DNA from: Paenibacillus glacialis | GTDB lineage: Bacteria; Bacillota; Bacilli; Paenibacillales; Paenibacillaceae | Direction: 5' to 3' | DNA length: 64,000 nucleotides | Assembly: GCF_001637205.1 (NCBI RefSeq) | Contig: NZ_LVJH01000027.1 | Span: 62,001 to 126,000, forward strand | Part shown: positions 37,291-44,630 of the stretch, piece by piece | How the letters are laid out: every line of letters begins with the position of its first letter | Position numbering within the stretch: position 1 is the first letter of the stretch | Made by a program: the position numbers and the translations under genes | The notes under the pieces: model-generated | What the model was told of the DNA's origin: nothing | Seen by the model: the letters and a program-made list of their open reading frames with translations, nothing else | Databases searched by the model: none

Positions 37291-38040
37291 TTACTCTTCT
37301 GAATCATCAATGTAGTCGGCGCTTTTTTGCTGCTCTACAGATTTCTCCATGTTATATTCAATAAATATATTTTCAACTTTTTCCGTTTTATCATCCATCC
37401 TAAATTGTAAATGTAATCCACCTACTGAGTATCTCAAAATCTCGCCCTTCATACTGGAAGGTCGCCCGTATGCTTGTATTATTTTCTCTCGATTATCACC
37501 TACTTTTATTCCTCTTTTGGTTTGGAATCGGTCAGACTCAGACTCTAAGCTAACTCCCACCAGATAACTGTCACCATCCATAATCTCCTCATCTTTTACT
37601 TCTCTCTCGGAAAAAATAATGAATCTTATTTCAGGGTCAATATAGTTCGGATATGATAGATTCCATCGTCTAAACTCGCCATTTCCACTGACGAATCCAT
37701 TATTGTTCGCTTCGTACCCTTCACCATACCCTAATCTACTGATTAATTCTTTGGGGTCTGTGTCTTTACGAATTAGCATAGATTTATAGGAAATTGTGAA
37801 GTCATCTTCCTGTAACTGCTTTTGTTCACTTTGCTCTAATATATTCACCTTTTTATCCAGATTATCCTGATTGTTCATCTTAGGGAGAGATGAGTTGAAT
37901 CCATCTGTCTGTTTTCTCTCAGAATCAGTCGCTTGTAAGTATGATTGCTCATTATTATTCTCAGTTAGATTATGGCAAGCTGTTAATTCAAAAATGGATA
38001 TCGCTAACCATATAAGAGTTATATAACTGATTTTCAACAA
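37291..38040 (-). CDS. Truncated paralogue of the 41215 lipoprotein
   Basis: 249 residues. Seen: signal peptide with a cysteine near residue 22 (lipoprotein-like), a polar linker, then a domain (LQEDDFTISYKS, GYGEGYEANNNGFVSGNGEF, RRWNLSYPNY) that matches the N-terminal half of the 41215 lipoprotein closely. A TAA at 37291-37293 stops it in frame just where the paralogue continues into its second domain; that domain is present but decayed. Start TTG (38040 or 38037) with GAGGGGG. Still could be functional as a one-domain protein. Confidence 0.78.
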   Translation of the reverse strand: MLKISYITLIWLAISIFELTACHNLTENNNEQSYLQATDSERKQTDGFNSSLPKMNNQDNLDKKVNILEQSEQKQLQEDDFTISYKSMLIRKDTDPKELISRLGYGEGYEANNNGFVSGNGEFRRWNLSYPNYIDPEIRFIIFSEREVKDEEIMDGDSYLVGVSLESESDRFQTKRGIKVGDNREKIIQAYGRPSSMKGEILRYSVGGLHLQFRMDDKTEKVENIFIEYNMEKSVEQQKSADYIDDSEE

Positions 38041-38071
38041 TGTTCCCCCTCTTTGTAGTTTTTAACATTCA

Positions 38072-39442
38072 TTAAAATTTCCCAATAATTGTCCATTCCC
38101 CATTTTTATCCGCCTTATAATCTTCTGCGTTTTGACTTGCCTTAAATGAAGTCGCTTTAAGTTTTATGCCTTCGGACTGGGTAATTTCTTGAGCTGTACT
38201 TTTGTTAATACCAGATAAATATTGCTCATACTCGTCAGATAATCCGTTACTAAGTTTATCATAAATATTTTTCACACTCGTGTGCCACGAACCATCGCCA
38301 GCGTAAATTCCTAATTCAACTATTTTCTTGTTCATTCTGACAATGGGTGTGTGCCAATTGCAATATTGAAATACATTTCCTTTACCACTAATTCCAGTTA
38401 GACTCGTACTTTTTGCCACCACTTCTCTAAAATCTTTTCCGTAATAAATATAGCCAAGAATTTTACCAAATATTAGACTATTAGCTTTCATTAAGTCTTT
38501 AGCATAATCTGTCTCAACGCCATGTTGTCCATCCGCCGCCCTATTGGTACTACTTGTGTTAAAACTGCCTGTACCCTCATGAATAATGATGGCCAATAAG
38601 AACCGGGGATCTATTTGAATTTGATAGGCTTTTTCTATCGTTCTAGTCCCCTCCCATAACGAGTTCACCTTTTCTTGAGTCCATTTAACTTTCTTGAATC
38701 TTCCTAATCTATCTCTTAAATATTGTTCCACTTCAGACGTACCATTTAACTTTAATTCAATAGTAGGTATCCATCTTCCGTTTGAAGAGTTATTATTCTG
38801 GTTAGCAGGCTTAGGTGACGCCTCTGAAGGAACAGGCTTTTCTTGCGGTACTTGTGGACTTTGATATTTCCCAATAATCGCTTGCGCTTCCTTGCTGTAC
38901 TTATCCATGGCAGCCTTAACTGCTTTAGGGTCTTTGCTTAGATCCTTGCCATCGACGATGCCATGATCATGAGCCGCGTACCACTTTGCAGTCAGATCAC
39001 TTAGCTTGTCGGCATCTGCCTTAGATGTCTTGGAAATCGTATGGATCAGGGCGACTTTATCACGAACGGCTTTACCTGCTTCTTCCGCCGCTTTCATTTG
39101 CTTGATATTTCCGCTCGCATTTCCTTCCATCCAGCGGATGGTTTGCATCTGCATCTGTTCCTGTGCCCATTTAGGCATCGTCGCCATTTCACGCAGCTTG
39201 CTTCGAAGTCCTTCTGCCAGCTTTTGTGCTTTGCGCATCCCTACCTCGTCACCGTTCGCTTTGGCTATATTCCAGGCTTCTTTGTACTTACGCATCCATT
39301 TCTGTGCCCAATCGGGGTAATTCAGCTTCTGCTTCTTTTGCTCTGTTACCAGATCAAATGCTTGTGCCTTTCTACGTGCATTAGCTGCTGTCAGCGCTTT
39401 TAACATAGGCGTTGCGCCAAAGGTCGGCTCTTTCCACTTCAT
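38072..39442 (-). CDS. Putative cluster effector with glucosaminidase-like C-terminal domain
   Basis: 456 residues. Seen: no signal peptide; an N-terminal all-helical region (about 1-195) rich in Lys, Ala and Met; a Pro/Ser/Asn linker (about 196-224); and a C-terminal domain with IDPRFLLAIIIHEGTGSFNT (H288, E289) resembling peptidoglycan glucosaminidase/lysozyme-like folds in which such a glutamate is catalytic. It ends with a small beta domain. AAAGGAG is seven bases before the ATG. A broken second copy lies at 42419-42739. Being leaderless, hydrolase-like and in a run with VgrG-like and lipoprotein genes, it fits a delivered effector; that is inference. Confidence 0.7.
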   Translation of the reverse strand: MKWKEPTFGATPMLKALTAANARRKAQAFDLVTEQKKQKLNYPDWAQKWMRKYKEAWNIAKANGDEVGMRKAQKLAEGLRSKLREMATMPKWAQEQMQMQTIRWMEGNASGNIKQMKAAEEAGKAVRDKVALIHTISKTSKADADKLSDLTAKWYAAHDHGIVDGKDLSKDPKAVKAAMDKYSKEAQAIIGKYQSPQVPQEKPVPSEASPKPANQNNNSSNGRWIPTIELKLNGTSEVEQYLRDRLGRFKKVKWTQEKVNSLWEGTRTIEKAYQIQIDPRFLLAIIIHEGTGSFNTSSTNRAADGQHGVETDYAKDLMKANSLIFGKILGYIYYGKDFREVVAKSTSLTGISGKGNVFQYCNWHTPIVRMNKKIVELGIYAGDGSWHTSVKNIYDKLSNGLSDEYEQYLSGINKSTAQEITQSEGIKLKATSFKASQNAEDYKADKNGEWTIIGKF

Positions 39443-39466
39443 ACATATGCTCCTTTTACATATATG

Positions 39467-40924
39467 CTAGAATACTCGTAACTCTGATATGCAAGTATCC
39501 CGATACTTTGTTCCACGTTCTACTTCGAGAATTGTTATTTTCATAGATGAGGATTGGATGGGCTTTTCAAAATTATTTTTCAGGAAATAGCTGTCTAGAG
39601 TCAGGCTTTGGCCGTCCGAAAATTCAAGTTTCATTTTTTTGATTTTATTATTTTGCTTATATAATTTATTCGATTTAACTAGGCCATTTAGTAATTCAAT
39701 GCCATTCAATCTTTGAACTGAACCAAAATCAATCATAATCGATTCTCCGATTCCGTCTCCAGCCACACCTTCACTCCAAGCTGTATTTGGATTACCATCA
39801 ACGAGATTAGCTGCATCATAAGTATTTCCTGCTTGTGCAGAAAGCGTCGAGGAAGCACTAATTTTCCTAACAGACACGCTCTTCTTAAATTTCATTAGAT
39901 CAGTCGTTGTCTGTAACCACTGTACCGGTTGTAAGGAATACCCGATCCTATTCATCACTCCAGAATATTTTATTTCATCATTGTTTTTTAGATTTCGTTG
40001 CCAGATCTCACCTGTAACATCCTTGAAGCTTATGTTTTGACCATCTTGCGTCGAAATGGGTAGTGTGGTTTCATTGGGAGACATCTTTTCAAATAACGCT
40101 GTTTGTTCAGTGATCACGTTCAATACATGAAGTTGCTCTTGCTCACCGAAGGTATACAGTAACCGATCATCTTCAAGCCACTGCCTCACTGTAAAATCAT
40201 TTGACCCCATAGCTAATTTTTTTTCTATTTTATTATTTAATAGGTTGAATATAATCAGTTTCTGGTGAGCTCCTCCTAAAGCTATCTTCGTTCCATCTGG
40301 CGAGAGCATATGCCCATATGATTTTTGGTCATCCAGATCCGCTTTAGTTATATCTAATTTTTTTTTGATCTGATTTTTTATATTATATTGGTATAAACCG
40401 TCATCATTTTCAAAGACATATGTACTCAAATCGGATGACATAAAAAAATATTTGTTGTTAGGTATATTAAATTCATATTTTTTTTTGCTTGTAGATAATT
40501 CGAACACTTTAATAACATCATGATTTAAATCGTGTGATTCCCGAATTAATGCAATACGGCTTCCATCTGGCGTAATGCCTCCGACATCCAGTTCATACCA
40601 TGGGTAATCTCCATGTTCTTTCTCGTGGAGTGACTTTATAATATCGTCCAGTCGTACATACCTGTTTCCGCTAGGTTCATCCATGTCTACCAACTGATCC
40701 AGACTCTCACTGTCATTTTCACCCAACATCCACATCCAGTTTCTCACTTTTATGTCATCACTATGTTTTACAGGTTCGAGCGGTCTGTTTTCTCCGACTA
40801 TTATTGGATCATGGAGTACCTCTTTAGTTTCAGATTCAGAACAGGCCGACAAGATGAACAGTAAGAACAAAAATAATAAGAGTCTGTTTAAACACAATAC
40901 TTTCCTTTTAATTATTTTTCTCAT
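39467..40924 (-). CDS. Lipoprotein with beta-propeller-like and discoidin-like domains
   Basis: 485 residues from the ATG at 40924 (GAGGAG eight bases upstream). Seen: lipobox LFILSAC, a middle region of WD40-like repeats with recurring LSPDGTKIAL and ITPDGSRIAL motifs (about 110-330), and a C-terminal F5/8-like module (about 365-485; YDAANLVDGNPNTAWSEG) that in relatives binds glycans. It ends 25 bases before the effector gene's start, in the same direction. Function unknown; an immunity or surface-binding role would be inference. Confidence 0.83.
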   Translation of the reverse strand: MRKIIKRKVLCLNRLLLFLFLLFILSACSESETKEVLHDPIIVGENRPLEPVKHSDDIKVRNWMWMLGENDSESLDQLVDMDEPSGNRYVRLDDIIKSLHEKEHGDYPWYELDVGGITPDGSRIALIRESHDLNHDVIKVFELSTSKKKYEFNIPNNKYFFMSSDLSTYVFENDDGLYQYNIKNQIKKKLDITKADLDDQKSYGHMLSPDGTKIALGGAHQKLIIFNLLNNKIEKKLAMGSNDFTVRQWLEDDRLLYTFGEQEQLHVLNVITEQTALFEKMSPNETTLPISTQDGQNISFKDVTGEIWQRNLKNNDEIKYSGVMNRIGYSLQPVQWLQTTTDLMKFKKSVSVRKISASSTLSAQAGNTYDAANLVDGNPNTAWSEGVAGDGIGESIMIDFGSVQRLNGIELLNGLVKSNKLYKQNNKIKKMKLEFSDGQSLTLDSYFLKNNFEKPIQSSSMKITILEVERGTKYRDTCISELRVF

Positions 40925-41033
40925 AATCATTACTCCTCAGATATGTAGCAATCTTTTCTATGAAAACCGCTATCTATATATAGATCGTAGGTAATTGGGT
41001 TCTATTGTGAAGAAGGCTTTTCCACCTCAAAGG

Positions 41034-41194
41034 TCATGTCATGATGACTTTATGCATGTACTCTTCCATGTGATTACCAGACAAGACACTCGTCAAAAAA
41101 CTTTCACATGCTCGTTCATTTTCTGCACAATTTTAACTTTCGGATTTCGAAGAGATAGAACAAACCCGTTATATTTAATGATTGGATATCCCAT
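41034..41194 (-). pseudogene. N-terminal stub of a second VgrG-like gene
   Basis: An ATG at 41194 (with AGCAGGAAC upstream) opens MGYPIIKYNGFVLSLRNPK and then KMNEHVKVF before a stop. In a shifted frame FLTSVLSGNHMEEYMHKV continues the similarity to the 34530 gene (VYMTGVLTGSQTEKYVEN). The rest is absent. It follows the 41215 lipoprotein as the bigger spike pseudogene follows the 34551 lipoprotein. Confidence 0.72.
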
Positions 41195-41214
41195 GTTCCT
41201 GCTTCTTTCATTGG

Positions 41215-42393
41215 CTAGTTTACGTTTATCCGTTGTTTACTTACGTATTGAATGACATTATTAAGTGTACGGTTATGTTCTGTTTGATTTATTTCTTTAT
41301 CCAGTTCAGGCAGCGTAGTATACTTATTGTCTTTTTTCTGAAAATAAACACCGGCCACAGGACGAGTTTCTACTCCGTTTTTATTGACTCCCGTAATATA
41401 ATCCGCAATGATCACAATATCCGTTCGTCCATCTTGGTTCAAATCCTTAAATGCTACAGCCTTAACCTTATCAATCATTCTACCTGTATTACCATAAAAT
41501 TCAGGGAACTGATATAAAACTTTGTTCTCATAGTCTTCCTTTCCGTTCTCTGTCAAAAAAAATTGAGCTTGTATGAAACTGTGATTTTCTTCATTTTTCA
41601 AAGTAGACACAAATCTTACGTTCTTCCATCCCGCTAGAGAAGTATCAAAAGACTGTTTCTCTTGAATACTATACTGTTCCATATTAAGAGCTATCTGACC
41701 ATCCTCTTCTAATAAATTAACATAAGGTTGTTCTTTGATAGACTTTTCCATATTATATTCGATGAAAATGTTATCTATTTTTCTGGTTGAAGTATCCCAG
41801 TGAATACATAAGTGAAGTCCATTTTTGGAATAGGTCAAACGTCCATTGGTAACACTATCTGGCTGCCCATAAATTTGTAGCGTCTCTTCAAGCGTATCAC
41901 CTATTTTGAGTCCTCTTCTGGTCGTTATTTTGGGAGATTCGATACTGGCGGCTACCAGATAACTCTCTCCATCTACCAGATCTTCGCCCTCAAGTTCAAT
42001 TTTAGACAAAACTACAAATCGAATCTCTGGCTTTCCATATCCTGGATAGGACAAGTTCCATCGTCTAAACTCGCCATTTCCACTGATGAATCCATTATTG
42101 CTCGATTCGAACCCTTCACCATATCCCCACATGGCAATAAGATCTTTAATATTGGTACTTTTAGTGAACTGCTCGGAACGATATGAGATTGTGAAATCAT
42201 CTTCCTGAAGCGGCTTTGGTTTAAGGGAAACCGCACTATTATTCTGATCAGATTCTTTGCTCTGGGTGTTACTTTGTGGAACATAAGATGCCTCTTTCAA
42301 TCGATCCATATGATCTGAATCCTTACATGCGGTTAATGCTAATATTGTTACAAACAACAGTGATATAAGATAATATAATTTCAACCTCTTCAT
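41215..42393 (-). CDS. Two-domain lipoprotein, fused form of the cluster's paralogues
   Basis: 392 residues from the ATG at 42393 (GGAG six bases upstream). Seen: lipobox LALTAC; a first domain (about 62-215) matching the 37291 lipoprotein (GYGEGFESSNNGFISGNGEF); and a second domain (about 235-392) matching the end of the 34551 lipoprotein (FKDLNQDGRTDIVIIADY, NNVIQYVSKQRINVN). It thus shows the complete architecture that is split or truncated in the other module. It lies 25 bases after the effector fragment and 20 bases before the second VgrG stub. Confidence 0.83.
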   Translation of the reverse strand: MKRLKLYYLISLLFVTILALTACKDSDHMDRLKEASYVPQSNTQSKESDQNNSAVSLKPKPLQEDDFTISYRSEQFTKSTNIKDLIAMWGYGEGFESSNNGFISGNGEFRRWNLSYPGYGKPEIRFVVLSKIELEGEDLVDGESYLVAASIESPKITTRRGLKIGDTLEETLQIYGQPDSVTNGRLTYSKNGLHLCIHWDTSTRKIDNIFIEYNMEKSIKEQPYVNLLEEDGQIALNMEQYSIQEKQSFDTSLAGWKNVRFVSTLKNEENHSFIQAQFFLTENGKEDYENKVLYQFPEFYGNTGRMIDKVKAVAFKDLNQDGRTDIVIIADYITGVNKNGVETRPVAGVYFQKKDNKYTTLPELDKEINQTEHNRTLNNVIQYVSKQRINVN

Positions 42394-42418
42394 TTTTATC
42401 TCCATTTCTAACTACAAT

Positions 42419-42667
42419 TTAGCGCTCCACCGTAATTGTCCATTCCCTGTTCGGATCACCAATACTATCTTGAGCATTTTGAAGCGCTCCAAAGGTAATC
42501 GCAGGGAGCTTTATACCTTCAGATTTAGCTATATTTTGAGTACAACTCTTATTAATACTTGTTAAATAAAGATCGTAGTTACTTGCTTGGTGATCACTCA
42601 ATTTATTGTATATACCTTTCACGCTGTCTCCCCATCCCCCATGACCAGCATAAGGACCAGTATCTAC
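42419..42667 (-). pseudogene. C-terminal fragment of a second effector copy
   Basis: From about 42667 the frame reads VDTGPYAGHGGWGDSVKGIY and goes on to a regular stop at 42419, matching the last 80 or so residues of the 38072 effector (GIYAGDGSWHTSVKNIYDKL). The upstream part of the gene is missing in this orientation. Confidence 0.75.
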
Positions 42668-42739
42668 TCAGAGTTTAGAGAAGCTGTAGTTAAAAATAAT
42701 CACTTAGGGGGTATTAATCGAAAAGGGAATGTGTTCTGA
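42665..42739 (+). pseudogene. Inverted piece of the second effector copy
   Basis: On the opposite strand and directly abutting the previous fragment, the frame YSEFREAVVKNNHLGGINRK-GNVF matches the effector stretch YGKDFREVVAKSTSLTGISG-KGNVF. In the intact gene these residues precede the C-terminal part and lie on the same strand, so an inversion break lies here. Confidence 0.65.
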
Positions 42740-42834
42740 TCATTAAACAGTTCTTCCAACCTACCTAAGTATACTTTGGTTAGTCCTTCTATATCATTTT
42801 TCCGGAAATCTTCCAAAGATTCTTCCCTATTCAT
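42700..42834 (-). pseudogene. Truncated small frame at the inversion edge
   Basis: An ATG with AAAGGTGG starts MNREESLEDFRKNDIEGLTK and LGRLEELFNDQ, which looks like the beginning of a helical protein. The remaining codons run into the inverted effector piece and stop after 44 residues. The upstream gene of the second module was probably cut here. Confidence 0.45.
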
Positions 42835-42839
42835 AAATC

Positions 42840-43292
42840 CACCTTTTTTCCTAATATATAGCTTTCCTAGTATATAATAAATATTGATTACTTCAATGAT
42901 AAGATAAGACTATTTCCATGTTTTTTTATTCACATTTACGAAAGTTTCATATTTCATCCCGAGGCCACTTCAACGGTTAGACTGATTTCGAACACCTATA
43001 AAATTAGTTATCAGTAGATCAGTAAATCCCTGCTCCTTTGCTCTATCTGTGACTCCACCCTGCTGGTAGATATGCAAGAAGTGCAGTAGCTTTCCAAACG
43101 ACTTTCTCGCAAGAGTGCCGCTAAAACAGAACCGACGAAGGCAGATGCCAACTTCACAGGGATTGTAGCGCATTTTAAAAGAACTGATGCAGATTCTACG
43201 AGGAATGATATAGATACTGAAGTACCTATAGTGCTGTCGGAGGGAATAAAGAAAGTTAATCCGCTTACTAGGCTTTCAATGCTGCTCTGTTT
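42840..43292. other. Remnant-rich stretch without a supported gene
   Basis: Open frames exist on both strands (a 67-codon one on the minus strand, and a plus-strand stretch near 43110-43290 with VPIVLSEGIKKVNPLTRLS), but none has a start with a ribosome binding site. AT-rich near 42860-42930, likely the promoter of the leftward cluster. Confidence 0.4.
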
Positions 43293-43425
43293 CTGATCGA
43301 CTCCAGAGAGCCCTCGTTACGCTGAACTGGAAGAACCAATTGACACTAAAGCAGATCACATTCCAGGTGCGGTCAATAAGTTCTGGAAGGACGTGCCGGA
43401 CGAAATGGGCGTTGGGAAAATGAAG
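43293..43425 (+). pseudogene. Internal fragment of a third sulfurtransferase copy
   Basis: LIDSREPS in one frame and, after a one-base shift, YAELEEPIDTKADHIPGAVN-KFWKD match residues 171-203 of the intact sulfurtransferase (IIDSRETNRYLGLEEPIDL...NRFWKEL). Neither the start nor the active-site loop is present. Confidence 0.7.
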
Positions 43426-43450
43426 AGCAGCTTAGGGTTGGTACGGCCCT

Positions 43451-43478
43451 CTTTGGACTTCCGTTCAGAAGTCCAAAG
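43451..43478. other. Perfect 11-bp hairpin
   Basis: CTTTGGACTTC and GAAGTCCAAAG around a six-base loop, 125 bases before the DUF2306 gene. No T-run on either strand. Confidence 0.5.
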
Positions 43479-43602
43479 AAACATGCATGAAAGCTTACTA
43501 ATGCTTACCGTACACCGCTACGCCTAAGAAGGGCAAAGTTCAAGCATACTTTTGTCAAAAATATTTGAATCACTGAAGTGAGAGAGGAGTGTTGGTTTTA
43601 GC

Positions 43603-44244
43603 ATGGGGAATAAAATCATTCGAGTACTCGTTTTCATTTTAGCGTTTGCAATAGCGGGATATGTCATTGTTCAGTATGGCGTATTAAGTGCTCGTAATGC
43701 CGGACTCGTTTCTTTCAAATTGCAAAAGCCGGATTTTCACCTAACGCCTTGGGTGTATGTGCTGTATGTTCATATATTAACTGCGTTGTTAGCCCTTGTC
43801 ATTGGACCGTTTCAGATTTTTCTGAAGCAATCAAAGACTAGGGTACATATGCATAGGCGACTAGGTTATGTTTATATTATTTCTGTTACTGTGAGTGGGA
43901 TTGTGAGCCTATATTTATCGCTTTTTGCGACTGGTGGTTGGATCTCTGGACTTGGCTTTGTCGGATTAGGTGTACTGTGGGTAGCAACCACTTGGATTGC
44001 CTTACGCAAAATTATTACCAAAAACGTTCAAGCTCATAAAGCATGGATGCTTCGCAGCTACGCGCTTACTTTTGCAGCGGTTATGCTTCGAATTTGGTTG
44101 GGTCCGCTTGTACTGATCTTTAGCGATTTCGAGGCGGGTTATCGTGTTGTAGCTTGGCTTTGCTGGGTTCCTAACCTGCTTGTTATCGAAGCAGTGATTC
44201 GTACGAGAGTATATAAGAATAGGCCTCCTGCGTCTTCAATATAA
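43603..44244 (+). CDS. DUF2306 membrane protein
   Basis: 213 residues with six or so membrane spans. Seen: HILTALLALVIGPFQIF, HRRLGYVYIISV, and AHKAWMLRSYALTFAAVMLR, the histidine-bearing motifs of DUF2306 proteins, which resemble haem- or quinone-type membrane proteins although no function is established. GAGGAG lies rather far (about 13 bases) before the ATG. Stands alone. Confidence 0.85.
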   Translation: MGNKIIRVLVFILAFAIAGYVIVQYGVLSARNAGLVSFKLQKPDFHLTPWVYVLYVHILTALLALVIGPFQIFLKQSKTRVHMHRRLGYVYIISVTVSGIVSLYLSLFATGGWISGLGFVGLGVLWVATTWIALRKIITKNVQAHKAWMLRSYALTFAAVMLRIWLGPLVLIFSDFEAGYRVVAWLCWVPNLLVIEAVIRTRVYKNRPPASSI

Positions 44245-44469
44245 GTTATCGTAAAACTCCACCTTTTTCTCGTGTACTTTTAAAAGAGACGGCGTTTGCG
44301 CTTATTCTCTGTATAGACATAAAGAAAACTGGGAAGCACCTTGTTACAGATGTCCCCCAGTCCCTACTTTACATATAATCTTCTTATTACTTAAACTCAT
44401 TCGCGGAGGTGTCCTCGAAACCTTCACCCCAATATTTTCAATTTCTGCCCACTTCAATTTCATCATGCG

Positions 44470-44562
44470 AAGGCGTTTGCTATTCATAAATAAGCAAGAG
44501 CGATTCCCGAAAAACTAGGCGACCTCTCATCGGTAGAATACCGAGAAGTGATTGCCGCTTAA
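44470..44562 (+). mobile_element. C-terminal remnant of an IS3-family transposase
   Basis: The frame ends EKLGDLSSVEYREVIAA followed by a stop at 44560-44562, with ERFPKN in the neighbouring frame just before. This matches the DLSPVEYR end of IS3-type OrfB proteins. The downstream bases may hold the element's right end. Upstream parts are missing. Confidence 0.6.
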
Positions 44563-44630
44563 CAAACTCTTTTTATTACTGTCTACTTAACGGGGCTATA
44601 CCATCCTCTTTTATTGTTTTCTCATTTAAT

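Noticed and set aside
33057..42834. An ordinary prophage
   Set aside because: Only spike-like genes are phage-related; there are no capsid, terminase, holin or replication genes, and lipoproteins dominate.
42970..43173. 67-codon minus-strand frame
   Set aside because: No ribosome binding site; lies among decayed sequence with a competing frame on the other strand.
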